From the IMG/VR virus record IMGVR_UViG_3300044467_000121, positions 1 through 33,935 of that record: DNA of 33,935 nt. One strand, 5' to 3'. This stretch comes from a virus. The position numbers and the translations under genes are program-made. The notes beneath the pieces were generated by a model that worked only from the letters and a program-made list of their open reading frames with translations, was not told where the DNA came from and made no database searches. Of this stretch, positions 22,078 through 30,925 are shown in pieces (position 1 is the stretch's first letter; each line of letters starts with the position of its first letter).

Positions 22078-25000
22078 GCGAGGACCTCGGCGAGGCACGA
22101 CTCCGGCTCACCACGGACGAGACGGGGCTGGACAAGGGGCTCGACCAGTCCGAGGCGAAGACGCGCTCGTTCCTCGATCGCGTCAAGGCGACGACCGGCG
22201 CGGTCTACAAGACGGTCGCGGTGGGCGCCGCCACCGCGCTCGCCGCCATGACGGCCCAGGGCGTCAAGCTCAACCAGGTCCTCAACGACCTCCAGGCGGA
22301 GACGGGCGCGACCGGCGACGAGTGGGCGGCGATGGAGGCGGTCGTCCGGCGCGAGAACGGCCGGACGACGGAGTCGATCGAGGACATCTCCGCCGCGACG
22401 AAGGCGATGCGGGAGGACCTCAACCTCTCCGGCGCGGACATGGAGAAGTACGCCGACCGGTTCTTCGACGCCGCCCTGGTCACGAAGAAGAGCGGCGAGC
22501 AGATCGTCCAGACGACCGACGACATCGCCGACGGGTACGGGGTCAACGTCGACCGGGCTCTCGGCTCGATCGACCAGATCATCGCGAGCCAGCAGAAGTG
22601 GGGCGGCTCGCTCCAGGAGCGGATCGACATCCTGCCCACCCTGGCGAAGGGGCTGAAGGGGCTCAACGGCACGATCGACGACGGGATCGCGCTGCTCAAC
22701 CTCGCGTCGGCCTCCGGCCTGTCATACGCGAACGTCCAGCAGGCGATCAACTCGGCCGTCGCGAGGTTCGCGGTGCCGCCCACGCTGGCGGAGATCATCG
22801 GGCTCCAGGACGTCCACAAGTCGGCGGTGGAGCGCGCCAAGGACGAGGTCCTGAAGCTCGAGGCCGCGCTGGCCGAGTTCGTGGTGCCGGACCGCCTGCG
22901 CGAGATCGTCAAGACGCTGGACGCGATCGAGGACCCGACCCAGCGCGCCGCGATCGCCGAGAGGATCTACAACGAAGAGGTCGCCAAGTTCAACGCCGAC
23001 CCGATCGCCCGGTACCTCGACATCCTTGGCGCGATCCCCGACGCGCAGGCCCGGACGACCCGGGCGATCGAGCTCTTCGGCCCGAAGGCCGGCCCGATCT
23101 GGGCGCAGCTGGCCGGCGCGGTCCACGACGCGGGTGGCTCCCTCGAGGACTTCAACGTCACGCAGGAGGCGGCCGGCGACAAGGCGACCGAGGTCGCGCG
23201 GCAGATCGACGCCGGGCCGATCCGGAGCCTCAAGCTCCTCGGGGAGAAGATCGGGGCGATGTTCGCGGACGCGGGCTCGAGCCCGTTCATCACCGGGTTC
23301 GCCGCCCTCGGAACGATCCTGGCCGGCTTCGCCCCGAACCTGTCGGGGAAGCTCGCCGGCGGGCTCGGGCGGGGCATCGCCGGCGGCTTCCGACTCGCCG
23401 CGAAGCTCCCGTTCGTGGCGGCCGCGGTCGCGTTCGCCGCCGACCAGGCCGCGACCGTCTACCTGAAGGTCCTGATGGCCGGCGACTTCGTCTCCGGCGC
23501 GCTGCGAGGCGCGTGGGCCCGGGTCGCCGGATCCGCCGCGGTCACGGCCATCGTGACGCGGGCCGGCTCTGCCGCGGCGACCGCCTACCTCGCGACCCTG
23601 ATCGCCGGCGACGCGATCGGGGTCGCCCTCCAGGGCGCGTGGGCGGCGTCCGGCGGCCGCATGCTCGCCGCCGCCGGGGTCAGCGGTACCGCGGCCGGCG
23701 CCGCGTTCGCCGCCGCCGCGGCCCTCGCGATCGTCGGCCTGGTCGCCGTCGTGACGGTCAAGCTGGTCTTCGACTACGTCGACCTCCAGAAGCAGAACGT
23801 CGAGCTGCTCAACCGGGTCGGCGAGGGCGCGGCGTCCGCGTCCGTCGAGGGGCTCAAGGCGTTCCGCGACCAGCTCGCGGCGGCGCTCGAGAAGGAGCAC
23901 GGCAACTTCGACCCGATCGAGGACTTCTTCGGCCTGAGCCAGCAGAACAACCTGCAGCGCCAGCTCGACGCGATCGACTCGATGATCGCCGCCGGTCTCG
24001 GGACGCCGCAGACCCAGGCCGCGGTGGAGGCCGCCGGCACGCAGACCGGCGAGAAGTACGGCGACGCGGTGGTCGAGGCGGCGAACAGGTCGGTCGTCGA
24101 GCAGTCCATGGCGGTGGTCAACGGCTTCTCAGCGTGGATGGAGACCACGGGCAAGGACTGGGTTCGGATCGCCAAGGAGCTGTCGACCGCCACCGCCGCC
24201 GCGACCGCTCAGGGGCTCCTCTCGAAGCGGGACGCCGTCAACGACGCCTGGCAGGCGCTCGTCTCGGGGATGCAGGGCGCGATCACGCCGGCCAAGGAGC
24301 GCGGCCAGCTCCTCGGGCAGCTCGCGTCGAAGGCGCTGCGCGACGGCCTCGCGTCGGGCGACCCGGCCGTCGCGGCGCAGGCGACGGCCACGAAGATGGC
24401 CATCGAGGACCGGCTGTCCGAGCTGAACAAGACCCTCCCGCCGATCGGGAAGGACGCGATGGCCGCCCTGACGAAGGGCTGGGCGGCCGAGGGACGCGCC
24501 ACGGCCAACCGCGCCGCCGGCGCCGTCGCCCAGGGGATCCTCGAGAAGCGCGACGCCGTCGACCAGGCCTGGACCACCCTCCTCGACATGATCAAGAACA
24601 GCCAGAGCAAGACGGGGCAGATCGCCCGCCTCACCGGCCAGCTCGCGTCGAAGGAGCTCGCCAAGGGGCTCAAGGATCGCGACCCCGCGGTCCGCGCCCA
24701 GGCGGCCTACACGAAGCAGCTCATCCTCGACCAGCTGGCCGAGCTCGCGCCGAGGGCGGGCACGCTCTCGAAGAAGGCGTGGGCGAACCTCAGCCGGGCG
24801 ATGAAGAGCGCCGACCCGGACATCCGCGCGGCCGCGACGGCGATCTACGCCGCGGCCAAGAAGCCGATCGAGAAGCTGCCGGGCGCCGCGAAGGCGGCCG
24901 GCGCCGCGGCCGGCAGGAACCTGAAGGTCGGGCTCGGCATCCACAAGACGGACGTCGCCGACGAGGCCGCCGCCATCGCGCGCAAGGTCACGACGCCGCT

Positions 25001-25565
25001 CTCGGCGCTGCCGGGCAAGGCGACGACGTACGGCGAAAGGGTCGGCGCCGGCATCGTCAGCGGCCTGACGAGCGCGAAGCTCAAGATCGAGGGGATCATC
25101 GGCACGATCGCCAGGATCATCTCCGACTTCCTGCGGACCCACTCGCCCGCGAAGCGCGGGCCACTGTCGGAGGGCGGCGGGCCGGAGGCGTGGGGCCAGC
25201 AGTTCGCGACGCTCCTCGCGCGCGGCATGGGGTCGGGCGTCGCGACGATGACCGAGATGAGCCGCGCCCTCGCCGACGCCGCGATGCCCGACCTGCGGCT
25301 GCCGCGCCTGACCGACGGGCTCGCCCTCGCGGGCGCCGGCGCTCTCGGGCCAGGGCCGACCTTCGGCGGACGGATGGCGAATGCGGAGAGGCGGCAACCC
25401 GGCGAGCGCTCCGCGCCGCTCATCGGGACGCTGAACGTGTACCCCGGCAACGACGTCTCGCCGGCGCGAGCCCGTCAGTTCGGGCAGTCCGTTCTCGACG
25501 AGGTCGCTCGGGGCTTCCAGGAGCAGGACGCCAGGATCGGGTCCGGGCGCAGGGTGCGGTCATGA
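22074..25565 (+). CDS. Tape measure protein
   Basis: The 1163-residue product sets tail length and is extruded into the host. The N-terminal helical part (LRLTTDETGLDKGLDQSEAKTRSF, then AATKAMREDLNLSGADMEKYADRFFDAALVTKKSG) matches the phage minor tail / tape measure region. Hydrophobic Ala/Gly-rich stretches lie around 400-480 and 538-566. From about residue 712 a 107-residue unit is repeated, starting AQG(L/I)L(S/E)KRDAV. The C-terminus has HSPAKRGPLSEGGGPEAWGQQFATLLARGM, typical of siphophage tape measures. At about 0.15 nm per residue the tail would be near 170 nm. It starts at GTG 22074 over the T-part stop. Confidence 0.95.
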   Translation: MSEDLGEARLRLTTDETGLDKGLDQSEAKTRSFLDRVKATTGAVYKTVAVGAATALAAMTAQGVKLNQVLNDLQAETGATGDEWAAMEAVVRRENGRTTESIEDISAATKAMREDLNLSGADMEKYADRFFDAALVTKKSGEQIVQTTDDIADGYGVNVDRALGSIDQIIASQQKWGGSLQERIDILPTLAKGLKGLNGTIDDGIALLNLASASGLSYANVQQAINSAVARFAVPPTLAEIIGLQDVHKSAVERAKDEVLKLEAALAEFVVPDRLREIVKTLDAIEDPTQRAAIAERIYNEEVAKFNADPIARYLDILGAIPDAQARTTRAIELFGPKAGPIWAQLAGAVHDAGGSLEDFNVTQEAAGDKATEVARQIDAGPIRSLKLLGEKIGAMFADAGSSPFITGFAALGTILAGFAPNLSGKLAGGLGRGIAGGFRLAAKLPFVAAAVAFAADQAATVYLKVLMAGDFVSGALRGAWARVAGSAAVTAIVTRAGSAAATAYLATLIAGDAIGVALQGAWAASGGRMLAAAGVSGTAAGAAFAAAAALAIVGLVAVVTVKLVFDYVDLQKQNVELLNRVGEGAASASVEGLKAFRDQLAAALEKEHGNFDPIEDFFGLSQQNNLQRQLDAIDSMIAAGLGTPQTQAAVEAAGTQTGEKYGDAVVEAANRSVVEQSMAVVNGFSAWMETTGKDWVRIAKELSTATAAATAQGLLSKRDAVNDAWQALVSGMQGAITPAKERGQLLGQLASKALRDGLASGDPAVAAQATATKMAIEDRLSELNKTLPPIGKDAMAALTKGWAAEGRATANRAAGAVAQGILEKRDAVDQAWTTLLDMIKNSQSKTGQIARLTGQLASKELAKGLKDRDPAVRAQAAYTKQLILDQLAELAPRAGTLSKKAWANLSRAMKSADPDIRAAATAIYAAAKKPIEKLPGAAKAAGAAAGRNLKVGLGIHKTDVADEAAAIARKVTTPLSALPGKATTYGERVGAGIVSGLTSAKLKIEGIIGTIARIISDFLRTHSPAKRGPLSEGGGPEAWGQQFATLLARGMGSGVATMTEMSRALADAAMPDLRLPRLTDGLALAGAGALGPGPTFGGRMANAERRQPGERSAPLIGTLNVYPGNDVSPARARQFGQSVLDEVARGFQEQDARIGSGRRVRS
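24207..24950 (+). repeat. Tape measure internal repeat, two copies plus a partial third
   Basis: Copies start at about 24207 and 24528, a period of 321 bases (107 residues). Each has KRDAV, LxGQLASK, DPAV(A/R)AQA and a leucine-rich helix. A partial third copy (SKKAWANLSRAMKSADPDIRAAA) follows and ends near 24870. DPAV-type motifs recur like HEAT repeats. Confidence 0.6.
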
Positions 25566-25939
25566 CGGACGGCTTCCTCTCGCTCGGCGAGCTCGAGGAC
25601 ATCCTCGACAGCGCGCTGTCAGGGTTCGTCCACCCGCCGCGGAAGCAGGTCGTCCCGCTCCTGGGGGACGGCTCGAGCTCGAGCGGCAACAGCGTCCTCC
25701 AGGAGAGCGCGAAGGGGTATCGCGAGGCCTCGCTCTCGTTCACCGTGTTTACCGGCGCGGACATGCTCATCGTTCGCGGCTACGCCGAGACGAGCGAGAC
25801 GGTCGACCTCGTCGACTACGACGGCAACACCCGCTACGTCCGCCTCCTCGACTTCACGGCGACCCTCGCGCACGGCGACGTCTGGCGGGTCGGGGTCGTC
25901 CTCCAGGAGCTCGCCGAGCCCGTGCCGCCGGGTTCCTGA
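25562..25939 (+). CDS. Probable distal tail protein, short
   Basis: The 125-residue product starts at ATG 25562 over the tape measure stop and ends over the next ATG. It has a helical start (FLSLGELEDILDSALSGFVHPPR) and then strands (SLSFTVFTGADMLIVRGYAETSETVDLVDYDG). The order tape measure, distal tail protein, hub is standard in siphophages, and this gene sits in the distal tail place. It is much shorter than many distal tail proteins, so it may be only the ring-forming core. Confidence 0.6.
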   Translation: MTDGFLSLGELEDILDSALSGFVHPPRKQVVPLLGDGSSSSGNSVLQESAKGYREASLSFTVFTGADMLIVRGYAETSETVDLVDYDGNTRYVRLLDFTATLAHGDVWRVGVVLQELAEPVPPGS

Positions 25940-28569
25940 TGCAGACGATCACCCCCGCCCTCGAGGCGATCCTCAAGAGCAAGTTCCAGGCGGCCGCGTC
26001 CGGGTTCCGCTCCCGGGTCGAGATCGACGACCCGTCTCCACCGGCGGGCGCATCCGGCATCGTCCAGAAGAAGCAGGGGTCGGTCCACCACGGCGGCGTC
26101 GGGTTCATCGAATCGTTCGACGGCGCACCGACCGAAGGCAACACGCTCGTGGGGGTCCTCTACAGCGAGGACCGCGAAACCGGGAACGCCATCGTCACGT
26201 CGGGCTGGGCCGCCGTCATCGAGCGGGGCCAGGCCGGCCAGTACGTCGGCATCTGGAGCAAGGTGGCCGGCGCGGCCGAGGGCACCGACGTCGAAGTCGG
26301 CACCGCGGCGAACGGGAGCCGGACGCTGCACCTGCTCGAGGTCAACTCCCTGGTCGACGTCTTCGGAGCCGAGAGCGTCGCGAGCTTCCCCAGTAGCGGC
26401 GTGGGAACGATCACCGGCCCGGAGCTGACGCCGACCGACACGCCGGGCACGATGATCGCGGCGTTCTACGGGCAGAACCAGGCGTACGTCCCAGATCCCA
26501 CGTTCACCGCGGTTTCGCCGCTCGCCGAGGACTTCCACGGTCCGGTGAGCGCCCGCGGCTACTTCCTGACCGGCCACCTGAGCACGGACGCCGGAGCCTA
26601 CACGCCAGAGGTGGACGCGACCGAGCTGACCGGCAACTTCGGGACGATCGCCGTCGCGGTCATCCTGTCCGGCGTGACCGTGCCGGGGCTGCCGGACACG
26701 AACGTCCAGCCGCCGGCGTCGAGGATCTCGATCGACAAGAGCCTGCGGATGGTCGCCGACCAGGCCGTCGTGGAGTTCCCGAACGAGGACCTGGCCCTCG
26801 GCTGGGGGCCGAGCAGCGTGTTCCGGACGAACCAGCGGATGCGGATCTTCCAGTGGTACGGCGACGTGGCGAACGCGGTCAAGACGTTCACCGGCGTCAT
26901 CGACGCGATCAAGGACGGGCGCACCCTGCTGACGACGACGGTGACCTGCCGCGACATGATGGCGATCCTGATCGACCAGACGTTCTCGGCGTCAGCGCCG
27001 CAGGGCGCCGACGAGGTCGGGGCGGTTCGGACGCCCGCCAACGGCGTGTACCTGTCGATGGAGGTCAGCGCCATCGTGGCCGACATGCTCGACCGAGCGG
27101 GCTGGCCGGCCGCCGACCGTGCAATCACCGCGACGTCGTACGTGCTCGACGAGTTCATCGTCCAGGACGGCGCCTCGTGGGCCGACACGATCATCGGTGA
27201 CGAGCAGCTCACGGGGCTCGTCGGGTACTCGGCGTGGGCCGACGAGCTGGGCGTCTTCCACTTCGCCCCGACCGCGGTCAGCCAGAACCTGACCGACCCG
27301 CTGCCCGCCGCGTACACGTTCCGCGCCGACGAGGACATCGTCTCGCTCGACTACGAGACGGACCAGTACGACCTCCGCACGCGGGTCAAGGTCCGCGGGC
27401 CGTTGACGACGACGACCCTCCAGGACACCTGGCGGGAACTGTGGCGGACGACCAAGATCACGAAGCCCGTCGGCCTCTGGTACGACCCCACGGATTCCGC
27501 CAACCTTCGAGTGATCAGCCGCTCCACGAAGCGCCTGTACAAGCTCCGCCAGAGCGACCGCGTCGTGCTGTCGTCGGTGTATCTCGGCTCGGTCATCCCG
27601 TACCCGCTCGGACTGTCCGGCGACCCGGCCGACTCGACGGTCTACTGGGTGCTGAACGCACCGTGGATCTACACCGGCTCGACGTCGGGCAACTCCGTGA
27701 AGAAGGTCCGCAAGTCCGACAACGTGGTCCTCGCGACGTACGGGATCCCGAACGGTCGCTGGTCGGCACTGAAGGTCAGCTCCAGCTACCTGTGGCTGAC
27801 GAACCTCGACACCGACCGGTTCTACAAGCGGAGCAAGACCGACGGCTCGGCGATCGACGACTATCAGCACACGTATAACGCGGTCACGCAGGCCAATCCA
27901 TCAGGGATCATGGTCGACGGGACGACGCTGTACCTGTTCTGGGCGAACGGTGGGACGACCGCCCGGTTCCTGCTCTGTGACGAGTCCGTCCCGGGGACGG
28001 TGACCGGAGTGGTCAAGACGGTCGGGACGACGCTCCACGGCGGGGAGATGGACACGACGACCCAGACCGAGTGCTACGGGGACGCGGACGACCTGAACCT
28101 CGTCGCCAAGTTCACGCTGCTCGAGGTGGTTGACCAGACCGACGAGGTGTCGAGCGAGGTCGTCGACGTCGACCTCGAGGACGAGCTCGGTGCCTACGCC
28201 CACTCGTTGTCGAGGGTCCACGACGCGCACAGCGGTGACGCCGCGCATGCCTACGAGGTGCGCCGGATGACGCTCGATCTGCGGGTGATCACCAGCCTGA
28301 ACCAGGCGATCGAGACGGCCCAACGCCAGCTCGACATCCTTGCCCAGCGACGGCGGGCCATGGACACCGGCATCGTCGGCAACCCGGCCCTGCAGAAGAC
28401 CGACCTCGTCGCCGTGGTCGACCCGGTGACGTCGATCTCGACGGAGTTCGTGATCGACACGTACCGCTCGCAGATGGACGGCGACGGCACGTACCTCGGG
28501 ACGCTGGCCCTGCTCCCGGTGGCTGACGTGACGGACACGCCGACCGACGACGGGGACGCGACCGAATGA
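25939..28569 (+). CDS. Tail hub / tail-associated protein with inserted domains
   Basis: The 876-residue product has a hub-like framework: residues 1-45 (VEIDDPSP), 248-505 (SRISIDKSLRMVADQAVVEFPNEDL, VVNAVKTFTGVIDAI, TCRDMMAILID, then RADEDIVSLDYETD) and 700-876 (LDLRVITSLNQAIETAQRQLDIL, ALQKTDLVAV). Two insertions break it. Residues about 47-245 are a beta-sandwich-like region. Residues about 508-690 have repeats such as RLYKLRQSDRVVLSSVY, KKVRKSDNVVLATYG and RFYKRSKTDGSAI that look like beta-propeller blades. Inserted surface domains suggest a role in receptor binding. It is coupled to both neighbours. Confidence 0.8.
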   Translation: MQTITPALEAILKSKFQAAASGFRSRVEIDDPSPPAGASGIVQKKQGSVHHGGVGFIESFDGAPTEGNTLVGVLYSEDRETGNAIVTSGWAAVIERGQAGQYVGIWSKVAGAAEGTDVEVGTAANGSRTLHLLEVNSLVDVFGAESVASFPSSGVGTITGPELTPTDTPGTMIAAFYGQNQAYVPDPTFTAVSPLAEDFHGPVSARGYFLTGHLSTDAGAYTPEVDATELTGNFGTIAVAVILSGVTVPGLPDTNVQPPASRISIDKSLRMVADQAVVEFPNEDLALGWGPSSVFRTNQRMRIFQWYGDVANAVKTFTGVIDAIKDGRTLLTTTVTCRDMMAILIDQTFSASAPQGADEVGAVRTPANGVYLSMEVSAIVADMLDRAGWPAADRAITATSYVLDEFIVQDGASWADTIIGDEQLTGLVGYSAWADELGVFHFAPTAVSQNLTDPLPAAYTFRADEDIVSLDYETDQYDLRTRVKVRGPLTTTTLQDTWRELWRTTKITKPVGLWYDPTDSANLRVISRSTKRLYKLRQSDRVVLSSVYLGSVIPYPLGLSGDPADSTVYWVLNAPWIYTGSTSGNSVKKVRKSDNVVLATYGIPNGRWSALKVSSSYLWLTNLDTDRFYKRSKTDGSAIDDYQHTYNAVTQANPSGIMVDGTTLYLFWANGGTTARFLLCDESVPGTVTGVVKTVGTTLHGGEMDTTTQTECYGDADDLNLVAKFTLLEVVDQTDEVSSEVVDVDLEDELGAYAHSLSRVHDAHSGDAAHAYEVRRMTLDLRVITSLNQAIETAQRQLDILAQRRRAMDTGIVGNPALQKTDLVAVVDPVTSISTEFVIDTYRSQMDGDGTYLGTLALLPVADVTDTPTDDGDATE

Positions 28570-29237
28570 GCGTCCGCGAGTACGCGATCCTGTACGTCGG
28601 CGGCAAGTCGTCGAACCAAGTCGGCGGCGCCCGCGGCGGTAACGCGATCCCGGGCGGTGGGCCCGGCACGCTGCTCGTGTCGGTCGCGGGCGGACCGCCG
28701 GGGATGGATGGAGACGAGGGCGAGCCAGGGCCTCCAGGACCGCCGGGCCCGAGCAGCCCGGGCACGCCCGGGGCCGCCGGCGAGCCCGGGTCGATCGGGC
28801 CCCCGGGCTTCGACGGCGAGGACGGCGAGGACGGGTTTCCCGGACCGCCCGGCACGGCGGGCGCGGACGCGACGGGGACCGACTTCACCGTGAGCTTCCT
28901 GATCGACGGCGGCGGCGTCGCGCTCGCGGCCGGGCTCAAGGGCTGGTACCAGGTGCCGGTCGCCGGCACGATCGTAGCCGCGCGGCTCGTCGCCGATACC
29001 ACAGGCTCGGCGGTCGTCGACCTCTGGAAGGAGGTCTACGGGAGCCTCCCGGCGACCGTCGCCGACACCATCACCGCCGCGGCGAAGCCGACCCTCGCCT
29101 CGGCGCAGAAGTACCAGGACACGACGCTGACCGGCTGGACGACGGCGGTCGCGGCGGGCGACTGGATCTACGTCAACCTCGACTCGATCTCGGGCATCGT
29201 CGTGCTCGCGGTCGCGCTCACGATCAGGAGGGCCTAG
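28566..29237 (+). CDS. Collagen-like tail fibre protein
   Basis: The 223-residue product starts at ATG 28566 over the hub stop. Residues about 35-100 contain Gly-x-y triplets (GPPGPPGPSSP, GEPGSIGPPGFDGEDGEDGFPGPPG), interrupted once, so a collagen-type triple helix is likely. The C-terminal about 115 residues form a beta domain with GLKGWYQVPVAGTIVAARL and WIYVNLDSISG. Collagen-like stalks with a terminal beta domain are common in phage fibres; they trimerise and carry receptor-binding ends. Position after the hub supports this. Confidence 0.8.
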   Translation: MSVREYAILYVGGKSSNQVGGARGGNAIPGGGPGTLLVSVAGGPPGMDGDEGEPGPPGPPGPSSPGTPGAAGEPGSIGPPGFDGEDGEDGFPGPPGTAGADATGTDFTVSFLIDGGGVALAAGLKGWYQVPVAGTIVAARLVADTTGSAVVDLWKEVYGSLPATVADTITAAAKPTLASAQKYQDTTLTGWTTAVAAGDWIYVNLDSISGIVVLAVALTIRRA

Positions 29238-30257
29238 ATGGCGCTGCGGTTCTGTGACTCCTTCGACCATTACGTGACGGCTGACCTTGCATCCAAGTGG
29301 ACAGGGGGCTCGGTCACGATCAGTGCCGGTAATGGCCGGGTTGGCGCCTGCCTCCGGCGCACGGGCGGTCAGGCTGAGACGATCACGATCGACGCGCAGG
29401 CGACATGGTTCGTCGGTCAGGCGTTCAAGTTCTCGGCGCTGCCCGGCAGTGGCACGCGCTCGGTCATCGTCGACTTCGCCGACACCGGCACGAGCCACGT
29501 GACCTTCTGTCTGAACAGTGCTGGCAACATCGAGGCGCGCCGCGGGGGCGTGAACGGGACGTTGCTGGGGACCGGCACCTTTGGCCTCGGCACGGGCGTC
29601 TGGTACTACATCGAGGCCAAGGTCACGATCAACGACAGCACGGGCGTCGCGGTCCTCAAGATCAATGGCGTTACCGATCTGAACCTGTCCGGTCAGGACA
29701 CGCGGTTCGGCACCAACGCGACGGCCAACCAGATCACGATCGGCGGGCAGTTCGGCGCCCCGCCCGGGAACTACGACAGCGATGACCTCTACATCTGCGA
29801 CGCGACCGGAAGCGTCAACAACGACTTCCTCGGGGACGTGCGGGTCGAGGCGCTGTTGCCGAGCGGGAACGGCAACAGTAGCCAGCTGGTCGGCAGTGAT
29901 GCCGACTCGACCGACAACTACCTGCTCGTCGACGAGGCGGCGCCCAACGGCGACACCGACTACGTCGAGAGCTCGACGCCGGGCGACAAGGACACCTACG
30001 CCTACGGCAACCTCGCCGTGACCGCGGGCACGGTCTACGGGATCCATCTCTTGCCGTACGCAAAGAAGACCGACGCCGGGTCGCGCAGCATCGTCTCGGT
30101 GTCGCGGCTGTCGGCGACCGAGGAGGACGGACCAGTCAAGTCGCTCAGCGGCAGCTACCAGTTCCTGCCCGACATCCGCGAGACGAAACCGGGTGGTGGC
30201 GCGTGGTCGGTGTCAGACGTGAACAGCGCCGAGTTCGGCGTGAAGGTGAACGCCTGA
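29238..30257 (+). CDS. Lectin-like (concanavalin-type) tail protein
   Basis: The 339-residue product starts at ATG 29238 after AGGAGGG (29226-29232). It is beta-rich: FCDSFDHY, WTGGSVTISAGNG, a jelly-roll core with ARRGGVNGTLLGTGTFGLGTGVWYYIEAKVTI and VLKINGVTDLNLSGQ, and DDLYICDATG. The second part has DYVESSTPGDKDTYAYGNL. This pattern matches LamG/concanavalin-like domains of phage minor tail proteins that bind surface glycans. It directly follows a fibre gene, so it is probably a receptor-binding or tip protein. Confidence 0.75.
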   Translation: MALRFCDSFDHYVTADLASKWTGGSVTISAGNGRVGACLRRTGGQAETITIDAQATWFVGQAFKFSALPGSGTRSVIVDFADTGTSHVTFCLNSAGNIEARRGGVNGTLLGTGTFGLGTGVWYYIEAKVTINDSTGVAVLKINGVTDLNLSGQDTRFGTNATANQITIGGQFGAPPGNYDSDDLYICDATGSVNNDFLGDVRVEALLPSGNGNSSQLVGSDADSTDNYLLVDEAAPNGDTDYVESSTPGDKDTYAYGNLAVTAGTVYGIHLLPYAKKTDAGSRSIVSVSRLSATEEDGPVKSLSGSYQFLPDIRETKPGGGAWSVSDVNSAEFGVKVNA

Positions 30258-30258
30258 C

Positions 30259-30510
30259 ATGGCGAACGACCGCATCAGCCAAATCCCCGTCGAGGCCGTC
30301 GTCCTTCCGGACACACAGAAGGCACGACTCTCGCACGAACCCGTCGAGGCCGTCATCCTGCCGACGAGCCAGAAGGCGCGTCTCAGCCAGGGGCCGGTCG
30401 AGGCCGTGGTCCTGCCCAGCACGCAGAAGGCGCGACTGAGCCAGCTCGTCGTCGAGGTCATCTACCCGATCGTCCCCAGACCGCGCACCCACATCGTCAC
30501 CGCAGGCTAG
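30259..30510 (+). CDS. Small repeat protein with three 18-residue units
   Basis: The 83-residue product has three near-perfect copies of an 18-residue unit (PVEAV(V/I)LP-x-(T/S)QKARLS-x-x) at residues about 10-63, and a partial fourth (VVEVIYP) before the end. Each unit looks like a beta strand, turn and amphipathic segment. Small proteins of this type are found beside phage tail fibre genes, though their role is unknown. GAAGGTG lies about 9 bases before the ATG. Confidence 0.65.
   Translation: MANDRISQIPVEAVVLPDTQKARLSHEPVEAVILPTSQKARLSQGPVEAVVLPSTQKARLSQLVVEVIYPIVPRPRTHIVTAG
30287..30460 (+). repeat. 54-base tandem coding repeat, three copies plus a partial
   Basis: The copies share GTCGAGGCCGT and CGAAGGC-type blocks such as CAGAAGGC(A/G)CG at 54-base spacing, with GTCGAGGCCGT starting near 30289, 30343 and 30397. 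DNA similarity is high, suggesting recent duplication. Confidence 0.65.
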
Positions 30511-30520
30511 GAGCAGAGAG

Positions 30521-30859
30521 ATGCCAGGAACCATCAAGCGCACGTTCGGGCCAGTCGCCCTGACGGACACGCCGACGACGAACGTGTACAACCAGGGATC
30601 CGCGCTGATCTACGACGTCATCACCCATATCCACGTCGTGAACAAGACCAGCGGGGCCGTGACGTTCTCGCTGTGGCTCGGCGCGAGTGGAGGCAACGCG
30701 GCCGGGACCGAGCTGTTCATCGAGAAGTCGGTCGGCGCCCACGACGTGTACGACTGGTACGGTCGACTCAAGATGACCTCGACCGAGTTCCTCGTCGGCG
30801 GTGCCAGCGCGGCCGCGTCGCTCGCGATCACCGGCGAGGGCGAGCAGCACGTGGTCTAG
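30521..30859 (+). CDS. Small beta-rich tail-region protein
   Basis: The 112-residue product (TIKRTFGPVALTDTPTTNVYNQ, then VVNKTSGAVTFSLWLGAS, ELFIEKSVGAHDVYDWYGRLKMTSTEF) is a beta-sandwich-type protein similar in look to small fibre-associated proteins. AGGAG lies about 9 bases before the ATG. It is the last plus-strand late gene and is followed by a candidate terminator. Confidence 0.65.
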   Translation: MPGTIKRTFGPVALTDTPTTNVYNQGSALIYDVITHIHVVNKTSGAVTFSLWLGASGGNAAGTELFIEKSVGAHDVYDWYGRLKMTSTEFLVGGASAAASLAITGEGEQHVV

Positions 30860-30863
30860 GCGC

Positions 30864-30902
30864 GGCGCCGCTATTTCGCGCGGAATGAGCGTAGCTGGCG
30901 CC
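30864..30902. terminator. Candidate bidirectional terminator between converging genes
   Basis: GGCGCCGCTA 30864-30873 pairs with TAGC 30892-30895 and GGCGCC 30897-30902, a 10-pair stem with one bulged T at 30896. The loop is 18 bases. It lies between the stop of the last plus-strand late gene and the stop of the minus-strand membrane protein gene, where a terminator for both directions would be expected. No clear T-run is present, so it is a candidate only. Confidence 0.45.
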
Positions 30903-30925
30903 CGATCGACGGCGACGAACTTCGA

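Noticed and set aside
22322-25561. Long second plus-strand frame over the tape measure gene
   Set aside because: Its sequence is Arg/Gly/Asp-rich without domains. Only its last part, from 25562, is a real gene.
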